In this document: positions 1 through 12,810 of the stretch, in pieces
Layout of the letters: each line of letters begins with the position of its first letter
Position numbering within the stretch: position 1 is the first letter of the stretch
Origin: Hanleya hanleyi
Taxonomy: Eukaryota; Mollusca; Polyplacophora; Lepidopleurida; Hanleyidae
Assembly: GCA_036873755.1 (NCBI GenBank)
Contig: JAVTVY010025210.1
Coordinates: 1-64,000 of the forward strand
Reading direction: 5' to 3'
DNA: 64,000 nucleotides
Made by a program: the position numbers and the translations under genes
The notes under the pieces: generated by a model
What the model was told of the DNA's origin: nothing
The model's input: the letters and a program-made list of their open reading frames with translations, nothing else
Database searches by the model: none

Positions 1-220
1 TTGGTCTGAAATTCAAGAAATCCAAATCGCACACTCCAGCAACTGAAACAACTCTGAATACCAAATTCCACGGACAGTAGCAATGGGCCAACCACGTGTA
101 CTCTCTAAAACTAACTGTGTGCAATAAGTACACAAATTGAATACCACTGGTACACAACCACTGTTGCAGAAATGCATATCCACAGCAATATGTACAATGG
201 TACCGTACGCAATCCCTTTG

Positions 221-375
221 CCTATTTAGGTGTACCTTCACAGCACTGTGTACTAGTGAAGAACAGTTCTTGTGCACATTTAAGAGTACATCTACAACAC
301 TGGGTACTAGTGGTACACAATCGCTGTGTACATTTAGGTGTATACAGTTCACAGTGTACAAAAAGTACTGTAGTT
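221..375. repeat. degenerate minisatellite, about 65-bp unit
   Basis: About two and a half imperfect copies of a unit with the core CTATTTAGGTGTAC...ACTGTGTACTAGTG. The same core recurs at about 220, 285 and 330. Short open frames here are by-products of the repeat. The flanking 1-220 and 376-557 hold nothing I recognise. Confidence 0.5.
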
Positions 376-561
376 TTTAGAGTGTATAACCATATAAATG
401 TGGTGATGGGAACATCAGCAATAAAGCTGATGACCATAATCCATCAGCCTTTAAAGGTGATGGATAAAAATGACAAGCAAATCAAGCCCAGCTCCAGATA
501 CAGCTTATTTATACAGCTGAGTCTGCAATGGACTGATGGTTAGGATAAGTACATATGTTAA

Positions 562-1113
562 CCCTACCTGGCCTGGGGGTCCATAGTGGTCCCCCTACCA
601 AACTACCGCTATCTCCGGAACGACGGAAAATGGAGTGCTAAAACTCCGACACTTTATAGTTTATCATATTGGGGTCATTTTGAGCCCATTTGCATAACCC
701 CCTGAGCAGAGCATCATGGGTAAATTCAAGATAGCGTCCACATGGGGTACCAGAAAAGTGATGTTTTTGTCATATTTCTTCAAAATGTCTGCTTTTCCGC
801 TATGAAAAGTGGGCAAAAACTATTCTATTTCTCATCACATTAATATTTACTAATTTATTATGCAGTTTTTGCGGAGAAATTGCACAAATAAAAAAAATCG
901 GAAAATCCGACCGAAAAATCGACCAAAAAACGCCGTTTTTGAAAATGACGTCACTGTGACGTCATCAAAGCGGCCATCTTGGATTTTTTACGTTTTCTGG
1001 TAGAGCTTGACCCAAGGATATAGTGTGGTAAGTTTCATGTCCCTAGCTCAAGGGATAAGAAAAATAATGGCCCCCAGGCCTGGACAGGTCCCAAAATCCC
1101 AGGCCAGATAGGG
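562..1113. mobile_element. piggyBac-like non-autonomous element (MITE)
   Basis: The left end reads TTAA then CCCTACCTGGCCTGGG. The right end reads CCCAGGCCAGATAGGG then TTCA. These are inverted terminal repeats of about 16 bp flanked by TTAA and a one-base variant of it. CCCT ends at TTAA are the piggyBac pattern. There is no coding capacity. Related decayed copies lie at 6277-6640 and 40753-41115, and a 46-bp relic with perfect TTAA flanks lies at 51130-51175, which supports the target-site call. The inside carries a double CRE-like motif, TGACGTCACTGTGACGTCA, at about 946. Confidence 0.65.
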
Positions 1114-1583
1114 TTCATTTCTACAATATGACGAGACAACAGAACATTGAAATTCTGTAGATCGATTTACCTTCCCATTTGCTAAGTAACAATTTGTGGA
1201 TAAATGCATTGGTTTATTGTCCCACAATCAGGAAGCAAATTCCAATATAGTCATTAAGGATACACAGTCATACAGATGCAGAATGCTCGGTTGGTCAGCA
1301 TGTACATGTACTTCGGCGTTCATCACCCATCCGAATAGCGTAATAGATTCTAAATGAAAGCATCCAAGGCTGCTAAAAAACAGGGAAGGAATTGGTCCTG
1401 TTCAATATATTTCTGATGTGTCTCTCGTTGCATACGTGGTATGAATTTGTGAAGCGTAGCTCTAATTATTGAAGAGACTTCATCAATACTGTAAAGAAAG
1501 TCTAGTCAAATGAGAGTTGCATATGTGGTACCAGTGGACGATGGAAACAATTTTGTCGAGGCGTTCAACAGCTATCACAATTG
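1114..1583. other. no recognisable feature
   Basis: Ordinary AT-rich sequence between the MITE and the start of the long duplicated unit. I see no convincing coding frame, repeat or signal. Confidence 0.5.
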
Positions 1584-2114
1584 TTTGACGACCCAATGGA
1601 ATTACCGTTCCCCGATAAAGAACACAACACCGAAGATTAAAAATTGTATATTATCTGAACTGGACAAGATAACATTTTGGTAGTAAACCTACAATATTGC
1701 CGAGGTCGGTGTCCGCATCGTAGTGAACATTGTTGCCCAGGATGCATAGCGGCATTCATTCATGGTTTATGTATTCATGCACACTGCAACCTGCAGTCAA
1801 AGCTCAATGACATTGTTATTGTAGACATGTACAAGAATAAAGTCAATGAATCTGATTTATATTCATTTATTTGTGTGGCAATTGACAACCAGAAATACTA
1901 TAAGTAGCCTAGAGGTCTTCTTCAAGATTACACGTATGCCTACCGGTGCATCGAATAATTATTTTAAAATCACATTCAGCAATTGCACACGGCAAAAATA
2001 CCCGTACGTTACTAAAAAATTCAAATCACAGACACAGAAAACCATTATTAACATCAAAAATTAATTTTACCTCCACTGCCTGGCCCAAACGGAAAATTAT
2101 TTTGTCAACTTCAA

Positions 2115-2408
2115 CAGGTCAGAGCAAAGGACTAAGTGGGGTATATATCCCACCTGGGATATTAAATCAAAGTTTGGATATTGAAATATATCCTAATTGG
2201 GATATTTTCACCGATTTTCGACATCTAAACTACAAAAACAAGATAGAATCTACTTCACTGTTGCAGTATACTTCCCATCACTAACCACTGTTGTATGTCT
2301 TTATACGAACAGGAGAACTAGCAAAATATGCCAGCTTGAAAATATGGAAGTATGGAAAAAATATCCAAATTGGGATATATATCCCAGTTAGTCCTTTCCC
2401 CTGACCTG
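2115..2408. mobile_element. MITE with CAGGTCAG ends (copy A)
   Basis: The left end is CAGGTCAGAGCAAAGGACTAA and the right end is the inverse of CAGGTCAGGGGAAAGGACTAA. The match continues into GGGATATATATCCCA. A direct repeat TTCAA flanks both ends. There is no coding frame. The superfamily is not assigned. The equivalent in copy B is 37045-37331. Confidence 0.7.
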
Positions 2409-2463
2409 TTCAACGAGCTGTCATTACGGATATGGTAAGAATCAAGAACATTACTTTTGCTAG

Positions 2464-3465
2464 TTCAATCTTGAACGTCGCTCGACTGGGCTCACTCCGT
2501 TCAACTCAGCCTATCACGTAACAATGGCGCAAATTCCCCACAGATTCTATGGGGGCGCTGTACACTCGATTTTCTCGGAGTTCGTCCGGCTTTTAGCTCT
2601 GCTGTGGCTAGATAAACATCTTACAAATATTCTACGAGATTAACTTCAGAAAATCTTTGCGAAATAAAGACAAATCTTACCTTAGACGACCAACATCAGT
2701 GAAATCCAAACGACGGTAGACTGCGCGTGCAAAAAACGTTCCAAATTTACGCTCGGTTACATGTTTTCAAAAAGTGGTATCCTGCACGGAAACGGACTGA
2801 ATTGAATCCGCTCAAAAGTATGCATTCCAGGGACAAGAAACCGCGATGGAAATAAAAGCAAATTCTACGAATTGAGATCACATAAAATATCACTTGCTTT
2901 GATTCCAGAATATTGCCCTCCTTAATATATGAAAATAGCTGTGTACAGTTCAGTATGTGAATAAATGTTGAAATGATATAATATTGTTAAATCTGTTAAT
3001 GCAGCGTTTGCTCATTAACGCCACCACTTTTTTGGCGAGAGAGTGGGAAGAGAACTTATATATATATTTCTATCTATATTTCCATCGCGGTTTCTTGTCC
3101 GCTGGAATCTAATTCTTTTGGGCAGATTCAATTCGGTCTGCTTCCGTGCACGATACCACTTTTTGAAAACCTGTAACCGCGCGTAAATTTGGAACGTTTT
3201 TTGCACGCGCAGTCTACCGTCGTTTGGATTTCACTGATGTTGGTCGTCTAAGGTAAGATTTGTCTTTATTTCGCAAAGATTTCTGAAGTTAATGTCGTAT
3301 AATATTTGTAAGATGTTTATCTAGCCACAGCAGAGCTAAAAGGCGGACGAACTCCGAGAAAATCGAGTGTACAGCGCCCCCATAGAATCTGAGGGGAGTT
3401 TGCGCCATTGTTACGTGATAGGCTGAGTTGAACGGACTGAGCCCAATCGAGCGACGTTCAACTAT
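2464..3465. mobile_element. foldback element with about 400-bp inverted arms (copy A)
   Basis: The left arm (about 2470-2853) and the right arm (3078-3460) are inverted copies of each other. They share stretches such as GAACGTCGCTCGA and CATAGAATCT. A central spacer of about 225 bp separates them. An 11-bp direct repeat ACTTTTGCTAG sits just outside both ends (2453-2463 and 3466-3476) and looks like a target duplication. No protein frame is convincing. The copy B spacer is shorter by about 30 bp. Confidence 0.75.
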
Positions 3466-3476
3466 ACTTTTGCTAG

Positions 3477-4916
3477 ATGACAAATGATGCTAGACGATAA
3501 GATCAGTCAATTTGAAAATTGCAGTAAAACGGATGCTTTCGCTTGATGAAATAAATCAAGTTTTCCTTGCAAGAAATGTTTTCAAACTTAGCACACAAAA
3601 CGGCGGCTTTCAGTCATGCCATGTGCTCCAATCATGCAGTAGCGTGGAAACTTGCAACATTCATTTATTTGACAATATTAACAAGTGTGCGCCGGGAAAC
3701 AAGTAATCAACTAAAGTGACGGGTATAAAACGTTTTACACACCTCGATCTGTCAGAATGCCACACTCGCAGTGTCAAAACTCTCCAGTCGACTGATGGGA
3801 CGAAAACGAAACTGCCTCCTCCTCTCTCCTTTTCAAACTCTCTCACTGGGACTGCACTATAATTTTGGCAGTGCGGTTCAGCCGATCTTAAAACATGACG
3901 TCATTTCGTCAATTCGGTGTATTTCATTGGCTATCAGAGCCGAAAATGAAGTCGGCATATTCCGTGACAACGACTTGTACCATATTGACCAGTTTACAGA
4001 CAAAACACAATTTTTCGAAGAAAATCTCACAAGATATCACCAAAAGTGTTGTCCAGGAAACGAAACCGACACATTCTTCAATATCTGCACCTAGAAACGG
4101 CTCGTCGTGAGATTAATTCAGAGAAATTATTCGAAACTATGTGGAACTACTTCATATCGCGTTCAATAAACGGAGTGACGCGGAAGTTTCAATCATTCTA
4201 TCATTTTGCGCAGGGGTGTTGTAATGAAAACCATACCGCTTGGATAGATGGCACCTCTGAAATTACCCATAAGCCAGTTCACCTAGCATCGCAAGAAACA
4301 GGGAAACTTCCCTGTTTAAAAAGGACATTAATATTACAATTTCAACAACTCTCACCACCCGCTCCCCTCTAGCAGACAAAACATACACCTGTATCAACAG
4401 ATGACAAATAGGACAACATGTATGAGTAATATCAATAAAGTAAAAAATTGCTAATAGTAATCAATTTAACCTCGCGCTTTTATAAATAGGGAGTCTTAAT
4501 TTGAAATACGAAACTATATTTAATCTAAAATTTGAAAATTGGGATTTGGAATTGTTAATTGTGACTATAAAAAATCAATTACAATTCCAACTTAGAAGGT
4601 ACAATGTTGGAATATTTGAGGTTACGAGGCGGGGCATATGGCTGGTTTTAGGAAATAGAGAGTGGGGCCTATTATCTTTCTTAGCTTGGGGACAAGCCTC
4701 ATTTTGGAGATATTATATAATAGCTTGCTTGAGATATAATAGCCCCATCAAGCTATTGAAGCACAACAGAAAATAATCTGTTGAATTGAATATGGGCGTA
4801 TTCCAATATTTACACAGAAGTATCTTGGACACTTGGACAATCAATTCACATTAAATTTATGTAATTTAAAAAATGACAGACGTTTAGGAAGAAATAACAA
4901 AGAACAAAGTGGGAAG
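3477..4916. other. unannotated part of the duplicated unit
   Basis: Both copies conserve this stretch at high identity. Short open frames occur on both strands, but none has recognisable domains, consistent codon use or splice structure. I treat it as non-coding. Confidence 0.5.
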
Positions 4917-5531
4917 TAGATTCTTGGTATGTGCTTTAGAATTGGTTAACCGGAAGACTATACTGTGAAGTCATATGACTCTGTCAGTATGTCGGCACCT
5001 CTTCCGACTTCCCTTATATGTGTTGTAATTTTTACCTGTATATGGCGAGATTCTGCTGGTGGACGTTTCGTCCCCGAGGCCCACCCTCTGTACAGACCTT
5101 TTGGTCTTTGATATATGTTGGCATTTGTGGGAAGTTGATGCTGGGTCGACATCGGGCCTTACAGACTAGTCTTTTGTGTTAAATGCCGTCATTTTCATCT
5201 GACGACGATACAGCTCACCAATTTCCAGTGTACGAGTTGTCACAGCGAAACAACTCACCAATTACCAATATACGTATTTCCATCATAGCTCTCTAGATTT
5301 GTATCTAATACCACTTATGCCGGTGCTAGGGGCCGTGTGGTCATATCATCCAAGATGCCATATGAACAGGTACAATAAAAGCGTACCTGACATACAACAC
5401 ATATCGCGAATCGTTAGATTCTTGGTATGTGCTTTAAAATTGGTCAACCGGAAGACTATACTGTGAAGTCATATGACTCTGTCAGTATGTCGGCACCTCT
5501 TCCCACTTCCCTTATATGTGTTGTAATTTGC
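4917..5531 (+). repeat. pair of about 115-bp direct repeats
   Basis: 4917-5033 and 5415-5531 are near-identical direct copies starting TAGATTCTTGGTATGTGC and ending TGTGTTGTAATTT. The 381 bp between them show no coding frame. The pair is also present in copy B at 39808-40420, so it predates the duplication. It could be the ends of a small unknown element, but no TG...CA ends or target duplication is clear. Confidence 0.75.
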
Positions 5532-5652
5532 ATTATTCAGGCAAAAAATTACACATGTCATCCAGTAACTTTGTGATATTGCCCAGCTACCCCGTAGCTG
5601 TTAACTCTGTAGCTGCATGTGCCATATTGGAATTCCCGTATTGGCACAGCAT

Positions 5653-6068
5653 TACAAGCGTCTAGTCCGTCATTCATAATCCAGCCGTCGTCCATTAGAG
5701 AATATCCGCGTCCATAATCCAAAGACCTATTCCATTTCCATATAACAGTATTAGCACCAAATTCAAAGACAAAAGTATACATAAACATAGGCTTGTTTCC
5801 TGCAAGAGAGAAGCGGTCAACAGTTTTCAATGATGCCGGCAAGACATCATGATGTTCCAAAAATATCAAATCCGTATCGCTGATCAGTATTCTTAATCCA
5901 TAATATTCGTTATAGAGTCGTCATCTAGAAATGATGTACCTCAGTCACGCTTTGATTGTGACTGTTCATATGAGTACCATGAGGATCTTGAAGTACATGG
6001 GCTCATACGGCCCCTAGCCCCGGGTTAAGCGGAATTAGACACATGTTACGAAACGTAGCGCCATAGAT
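5653..6068 (-). mobile_element. 5'-truncated Penelope-like (Naiad-type) 3' end, copy A only
   Basis: About 415 bp match the 3' untranslated region of the complete Penelope-like element at 58759-59180, in the same orientation. They run from the last residues of the reverse transcriptase (CGTAGCGCCATAGAT) to the terminal ATTACAAGCGTCTAG. Copy B has the uninterrupted site GGCACAGCATGTCCCTCC at about 40535-40550. The insertion therefore postdates the duplication, with at most a 2-bp AT duplication. Confidence 0.88.
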
Positions 6069-6276
6069 GTCCCTCCGCAGGCTGTAGCATTCATGCTGAA
6101 CCATGCTGAAATTCTCATTATGAATGTACCACGCTCCTGTATGTGCTGTAGCTATCATGCTAGCATCATGCTGTAGAATTTTGGCATGGATGCAGCATGA
6201 CCTGTACTGTCTGCATCTCCCATGGTGGGACCAAGCTGAAATTGTAACATAAGCGAAACACGCTGGATCATCTAGG

Positions 6277-6640
6277 ATAACCCTACCAGGCCTCACGCCG
6301 TGACATTGTAGTTTATCATATTGGAGGCATATTGAGCCTATTTGCATTACCCCCCGAAAAGTGAGATTTTCGTCTTTTTTCTTCAAAATTCCTGCTTTTC
6401 CGCTGGGAAGAGTGTGCAAAATCTTATTTTATTTCACATTGCATTAATATTCACTAATTTATCATCAGTTTTGCACTGTGACGTCGCCAAAGAGGTCATC
6501 TTGATTTTTTTTTTTTCATTTTCTGGTAGAGCTTGACCCAAGGATTTCGTGTGGTAAGTTTTAGGCCTCCTAGCGCAAGTGGTAAGAAACATAATTTGGA
6601 GGACCGAAATGCCCCCCCCCGGCCTGGACAGGTTCCAAAA
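6277..6640. mobile_element. decayed piggyBac-like MITE relic (copy A)
   Basis: It aligns with the element at 562-1113: an AACCCTACC start, TAGTTTATCATATTGG, TTTCCGCT, TTCTGGTAGAGCTTGACCCAAGGAT, and GGCCTGGACAGGT at the end. The right terminus is lost. The same relic in copy B is at 40753-41115. Confidence 0.7.
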
Positions 6641-6796
6641 AGTCATTCTCCACCATGTATACATGTATGTACTGTGTGCATGCTGGTATTTCCTGATGGG
6701 AATGTGCTGGCACCATACTTGAAATCTGCTGCTATTCCGTAAGAGAAGGCTCGGTAGGCCTAAGGGAACCTTGCGGCGGCAACCGTATACGACGGA

Positions 6797-9195
6797 ATAT
6801 ATTTGAAACAATTTGTCATGAGACGATTAAATTTATAAGGTGATTTCCGCTGCTTTTGCTAGGCGTTAATTATAACTAACACCGAAATATGTGTTTCGGC
6901 GCAGATACTTTACATTATAGGTTTAGCCGGAACTCGTACGTCGATAATGTCGGACGTAATAGGATAAAATTCTGAAATCGCTGGTATATCCCGAAGGCTT
7001 GAAATTCTCAAAGGGGGAGGGGGGGGGTAATTTGCTCAAATTGATGCTTTTCTGATCTAAGATTCATGCGCTGCCATTAGATATACCATGATTTGTGACT
7101 GATTATTCGTATAATTGCTATTATTGGGTGAAAGGAATAACATACTTATCGAAACCCTTCTTCGAAATTGCTCAGTTTTATAAAACCGCTTCAAGGAACA
7201 TTTATATTGGCTGCAGCCGTCGGTTAGCTCAGAGTAAACTTGAAAAGACTGGAATGATAATCTTGTTTTCAAGTAATTGTGAATACATTTTACATCCCTC
7301 ACAAGAGCGAACGAACGTTATCCGCCATCCAAATCACACTCTGATTCAGTGTGTTCGTGGAACACGTCGGATTTTAATGTACAATTCCCCTACGGTCCCT
7401 GGACCATGATCGCAAAAATTTTGCTATAGGAAAAGCTTACTCCGTTTTCGATTAGATTTAGATCCAGTAGTTCGTCAGGAATATCAGATCTGACAATTGA
7501 ATCTACTTCCATACGATTGGACATATGCAATATTGACAGTTTACGACAATACCAACTTACAACAGGGAATTTATGTTTTTAATTGACATATAAATGACGG
7601 ACATGGTCATGCGATGGAAACTGTAAGAAAACAATTTACCATAGTATAATGGTGAGAGTGATACTTCAAACGTTAGAGTTCTGGTGCACATTATATGAAC
7701 CATAATCCCCATTTATGTCGACATAAACCCGACCGAGAATGAGTCTATTCTCGTCGATGATGGGTGCTCAGAATGCCAGTGCGGAGTGGGCTGATGTGTT
7801 CCTCAGTGTGAACTTGAATTGCTAGGTTCAGAGTTCCTGGTGAATTGGAGAGATATGCAAGTTTGACCGAAGAATATTTCACTGCCTGTATTTGTTTGAT
7901 TGACCAGAGTCATTGACTCTTACACGGAACATTGCGTATTGACAGCGGAGGCTTTCGACCAATAAGAATACATGAGTGGTTGTCACGCGTCATTGCAATT
8001 TGGCACGATCTTGTAATTTCATTACGCGTTAATTTCATATACAATATCAATCCGAAACATAGATACTCAATGTCATTGGAAGGTCTGATTATTTCCCAAT
8101 AATAGCGTCATTTTGTCCAAATGAATTGTTTATCCGCTTTTCATGGATTACTTACATGCTGAGCTTTTTAGGCACACCTAATACGAAAAGAATCCACGCC
8201 ATCCCCACCTATGTTGTCAGCATTGTTGTAGGAGATCCGGAGAGCACCACTGAACTTTCACATAAACATGATCCAGGTCAGCATAGGATAGGATCTTGCT
8301 GTCGTCATTGAAAACTGTTGACCGCTTTCTCTTGCAGGACATCTTCTTTTCCTCTTTTTTCTTGTTTAATGTATATCTGGAATTAACTGTAAAATGAAAA
8401 GATTATTGACGCGGAAAGTTTTTGTGGACGACGACTGAATATTAAATGTGGGATCTGATAACAAGAATGTTCATCTTTCTCTGGCTACCCTGTCTAGGAC
8501 AAACCTATATATCTAATATTATACTTTCCAGAGTTCCGCTTTTATTTCATTATCTATCAGCCTGATTCAAAAATAGTTTTGCTTCCTATAGTGTGCTGAA
8601 CAATAACATACACGAATACTCATGAACGATTATTTGTTAAGTGACGAGGATTCAGGGAAATGAGCCAATATGGTCTCGGCTGCATTATTAAAAAAGTAGA
8701 TTTTTTAGATTCGTTCTACGCGAATACGCTAAAATTATTGGAGCTAAATGTTTCATATAAAAAGGATGATGCGGTTCACTTTCCACACCTCTTACCAATC
8801 TCACCTAATTATAATTACGGAGGTATTTATAGACGACGGATACCCAACACACTCGCCGCATCTGATCCTCACACTCATTAAACATTTCCATTGGGACATA
8901 CCTTATCAGATCGGCAATTTGCGGCCTATAGTAACCGATTAGGGATTACGCTTTTTCTACGTTAAATAATAAACAGATCCACTCGGGGATATTTCACAAT
9001 AACTATAATTGAGTATCATAGAAAATGAAGTACTCAATTTTGTTCTATTTAATCGCGATTTTAATCATCATTACGACCCGCCTGCATCAGAAATCATTAT
9101 GGATAGTTGTTCGTTGCTCTTTGATAATACCTCTTTCACATATTCAAGTTCACTCACTTGAGAAGCGCCATGGTACAACTTTCGACTGCCATCCT
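6797..9195 (+). repeat. 2.4-kb subrepeat, module 1 of unit A
   Basis: It begins ATATATTTGAAACAATTTG and then has GCTAGGCGTTAATTATAACTAAC, GTCGGACGTAAT and a poly-G tract. Further on are CGGTTAGCTCAG, GTCATTGAAAACTGTTGACCGCTT, TTGACGCGGAAAG and GAACGATTATTTGTTA. The same landmarks occur in the same order in modules 2 and 3. No protein is recognisable. Confidence 0.8.
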
Positions 9196-10840
9196 ATATA
9201 TTTGAATCAAATGTGATGAGGCGTCAATAGACCCATGGCTGATTTCACAATTATTGCTAGGCGATAATTATAACTAACGCAGCTAAACGTATTTTGGTGC
9301 AGATACTCTACGTTATAGGTTTGGCCGGATCATAATAAGGTCGGACGTAATTGGATATCATCCTGAAACCGTTAGTGTATCCCGAAGGCTTGTAGTTGTA
9401 GTTCTGATATTTCTTGTGACCAGAAGGGGGGGGGGGGGTCCAGATTGACACTTTTCTTATCTGGGATTCATTGGCTGCCTTATGCTATAGCCGTCACTGT
9501 GATTGATTATTCGTGTAATTGCTATCTATAAATGTCGAAATCCTCTAACTTGCGAGCTCAGATAAAACCACTCGAAGAGAGCCGTCTGCTGGCTCCGAGT
9601 AATTTTTTTTTTCTTCTTTTTTGCAAGAAACTAGTTTATTTCTATTTTTGTGTTTGCCTGCTTATCTTCTGGTTCTGATAGTGTCCGGTCTTTCGTTTGT
9701 TGACGTCATAATTACTTATGATGGCTTATCTTTTGGTTCTAATAGTGTCCGGTCTTTCGTTTTTTGACATCATAATTATTTATGGTGACAGGCAGATGCC
9801 TACGGAATGTCGGTTTTGATGTTTGTATGTAATTCATATTTCAACAAGCCAATCTGGAATTACTAGAACGCGCACAGCGAAACTAGTATATTCAAACCGC
9901 TGTGTGAATACGCTGTATTTTGTGTGTTACTTTTCCATTTACAGATGGTCATCTTGACATGATTGAGATTGATTCTCCATTAAGCTCGCGAATTAATCTT
10001 TAGAGTCGATTGTGGATAAAACCATTTCGTCATCTCAACAATCTTAACGACGAAACGTTAGTATAGTAAACTTCAATCTCTTCAAGTGTAATTCACTGTA
10101 GTACCTTAAACTGTATTCGTTAATGACATAACATTATCATCCTTGAAATTATTTCTCACCGGACATCAATCCGACCAACCATGAATCTAGTTTCTTCGAA
10201 AATAGCTGATCAGAAACGCGAGAACAGGGTGTACCAATGTGCGGCTATGTTCGGAGTTTATGATGCCCCAATTTTGATCGATTCTAAAGAATATTTCACT
10301 GCACGTATTTGTTTGACCAGATTGACCAGAGTCATTGGCTCTTACACGTAGACAGCGGAGGCTCGGGTTGCACCCGAATGGGGGGATTCTGGTTGGGTTT
10401 AGTTGATTCTGTTTGTACAAAAAGTATATAGGATTTCAGCATTTTTATAGATTACTAATTAAATTGTAGCTATCGACACCACGGGTGAATTTATCTATAC
10501 TTCAAAACATTTTGAAAGTCTTTCGACGAATACGAATGCATGAGTGGTTGCCGCTCGTCATTGCAATTTTACACGATCTTGTAATTTCATTACACATTCA
10601 TTTCATGTACAAATACGAACCATAGACACTCAACATCATTGGTTTGTCTGATGATTTCACAATAATAGCGTCAACTTGTCAAAATGAATATTTCATCCGC
10701 TTTCGTCATTGAATACTGTTGACTGCTTTTCTCATGCGAGACACCAGATGTTTTCTTCCCGTTTTTTCACTTTTATAATGCAAATTTGGAATTGCTGATA
10801 ACTGTAATAAACATTCTATTATTTTTTATTTTTTTTTTAG

Positions 10841-11193
10841 TTATTAAACTCCTAAAATCAAGCCAATTACCCTTCACCATCGACTCACTCAGCCCAGTGG
10901 TAATATTATTAGGATATACTGAGGATATAAATATTATCAGTGCACTCAACAGAGGAGTGAGGGGATTTACTGGTCTGATAATATTATCACTGCAGTCCAC
11001 TCTGATAATATCACTTCAGTCTACACTTATAATATTGTTGACTGCATTGATAATAGTATCACCGAAGTTTACCCTTATAATATCTGTAACTGCATTCATA
11101 ATAGTATCACTGCAGTCTACTCGGATAATATTATCACAGGAGTGAGTGAGTCGATGATGAGGGGAAAATGGCTTGATTCTAAGTGTTTAATAA
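10841..11193. mobile_element. foldback MITE with internal about 30-bp tandem repeats (copy A)
   Basis: Outer arms of about 60 bp are inverted copies: TTATTAAACTCCTAAAATC and CCATCGACTCACTC on the left, mirrored by GAGTGAGTCGATG and GATTCTAAGTGTTTAATAA on the right. Between them are repeats of the type CTCTGATAATATTATCACTGC. A hydrophobic 119-codon open frame across it is produced by the repeats and I do not call it a gene. Confidence 0.65.
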
Positions 11194-11305
11194 TTCTTAA
11201 AACAAATAATTGACCAATCATATCACAAAGGTCTTCCCACTATTGACGCGGAAATACTTCTGGCGGACGACGACTGAATATTATATGTCGGATCTGAGGC
11301 CAAGA

Positions 11306-12810
11306 ATCTCATCCAGGTGTGATTCTCTCTCATCCAGGTGTGATTCTCTCTCATCCAGGTGTGATTCTCTCATCCAGGTGTGATTCTCTCATCCAGGTGT
11401 GATTCTCTCTCATCCAGGTGTGATTCTCTCTCATCCACGTGTGAATCTCTCTCATCCAGGTGTGATTCTCTCTCATCCAGGTGTGATTCTCTCATCCAGG
11501 TGTGATTCTCTCTCATCCAGGTGTGATTCTCTCATCCAGGTGTGATTCTCTCTCATCCAGGTGTGATTCTCTCATCCAGGTGTGATTCTCTCTCATCCAG
11601 GTGTGATTCTCTCTCATCCAGGTGTGATTCTCTCATCCAGGTGTGAATCTCTCTCATCCAGGTGTGATTCTCTCTCATCCAGTTGTGATTCTCTCATCCA
11701 GGTGTGATTCTCTCTCATCCAGGTGTGATTCTCTCATCCAGGTCTGATTCTCTCATCCAGGTCTGATTCTCTCTCATACAGGTGTGATTCGCTCTCATCC
11801 AGGTGTGATTCTCTCTCATCCAGGTATGATTCTCTCTCATCCAGGTGTGATTCTCTCATCCAGGTGTGATTCTCTCATCCAGGTGTGATTCTCTCTCATC
11901 CAGGTTGGTTCTCTCATCCAGGTGTGATTCTCTCATCCAGGTGTGATTCTCTCATCCAGGTGTGACTCTCTCATCCAGGTGTGATTCTCTCATCCAGGTG
12001 TGATTCTCTCTCATCCAGGTGTGATTCTCTCATCCAGGTGTGATTCTCTCATCCAGGTGTGATTCTCTCATCCAGGTATGATTCTCTCTCATCCAGGTGT
12101 GATTCTCTCTCATCCAGGTGTGATTCTCCCAGGTGTGATTCTCTCATCCAGGTGTGATTCTCTCTCATCCAGGTGTGATTCTCTCATCCAGGTGTGATTC
12201 TCTCATCCAGGTGTGATTCTCTCTCATCCAGGTGTGATTCTCTCTCATCCAGGTGTGATTCTCTCGTCCAGGTGTGATTCTCTCTCATCCAGGTGTGATT
12301 CTCTCATCCAGGTGTGATTCTCTCTCATCCAGGTGTGATTCTCTCATCCAGGTGTGATTCTCTCTCATCCAGGTGTGATTCTCTCTCATCCAGGTGTGAT
12401 TCTCTCTCATCCAGGTGTGATTCTCTCTCATCCAGGTGTGATTCTCTCATCCAGGTGTGATTCTCTCATCCAGGTGTGATTCTCTCTCATCCAGGTGTGA
12501 TTCTCTCCCATCCAGGTGTGATTCTCTCATCCAGGTGTGATTCTCTCTCATCCAGGTGTGATTCTCTCATCCAGGTGTGATTCTCTCTCATCCAGGTGTG
12601 ATTCTCTCTCATCCAGGTGTGATTCTCTCTCATCCAGGTGTGATTCTCTCATCCAGGTGTGATTCTCTCTCATCCAAGTGTGATTCTCTCATCCAGGTGT
12701 GATTCTCTCTCATCCAGGTGTGATTCTCTCTCATCCAGGTGTGATTCTCTCTCATCCAGGTGTGATTCTCTCATCCAGGTGTGATTCTCTCATCCAGGTG
12801 TGATTCTCTC
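11306..12810. repeat. minisatellite, 19/21-bp unit (copy A)
   Basis: About 75 copies of CTCTCATCCAGGTGTGATT alternate irregularly with a 21-bp form carrying an extra CT. Point variants are scattered. The array is longer in copy B (45624-47694). Units abut with no unique spacers, so it is not a CRISPR array. Confidence 0.97.

Noticed and set aside
7215..7232. GGTTAGCTCAG resembling a tRNA A box
   Set aside because: No B box at the right distance and no cloverleaf. It is a landmark of the 2.4-kb module.
10786..11145. Hydrophobic 119-codon frame that could look like a membrane protein
   Set aside because: It is produced by AT-rich 30-bp tandem repeats inside a MITE, and the copy B version differs by indels.
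11306..12810. Regular short repeats that could suggest a CRISPR array
   Set aside because: Units of 19 or 21 bp abut with no unique spacers and the context is eukaryotic. It is a minisatellite.
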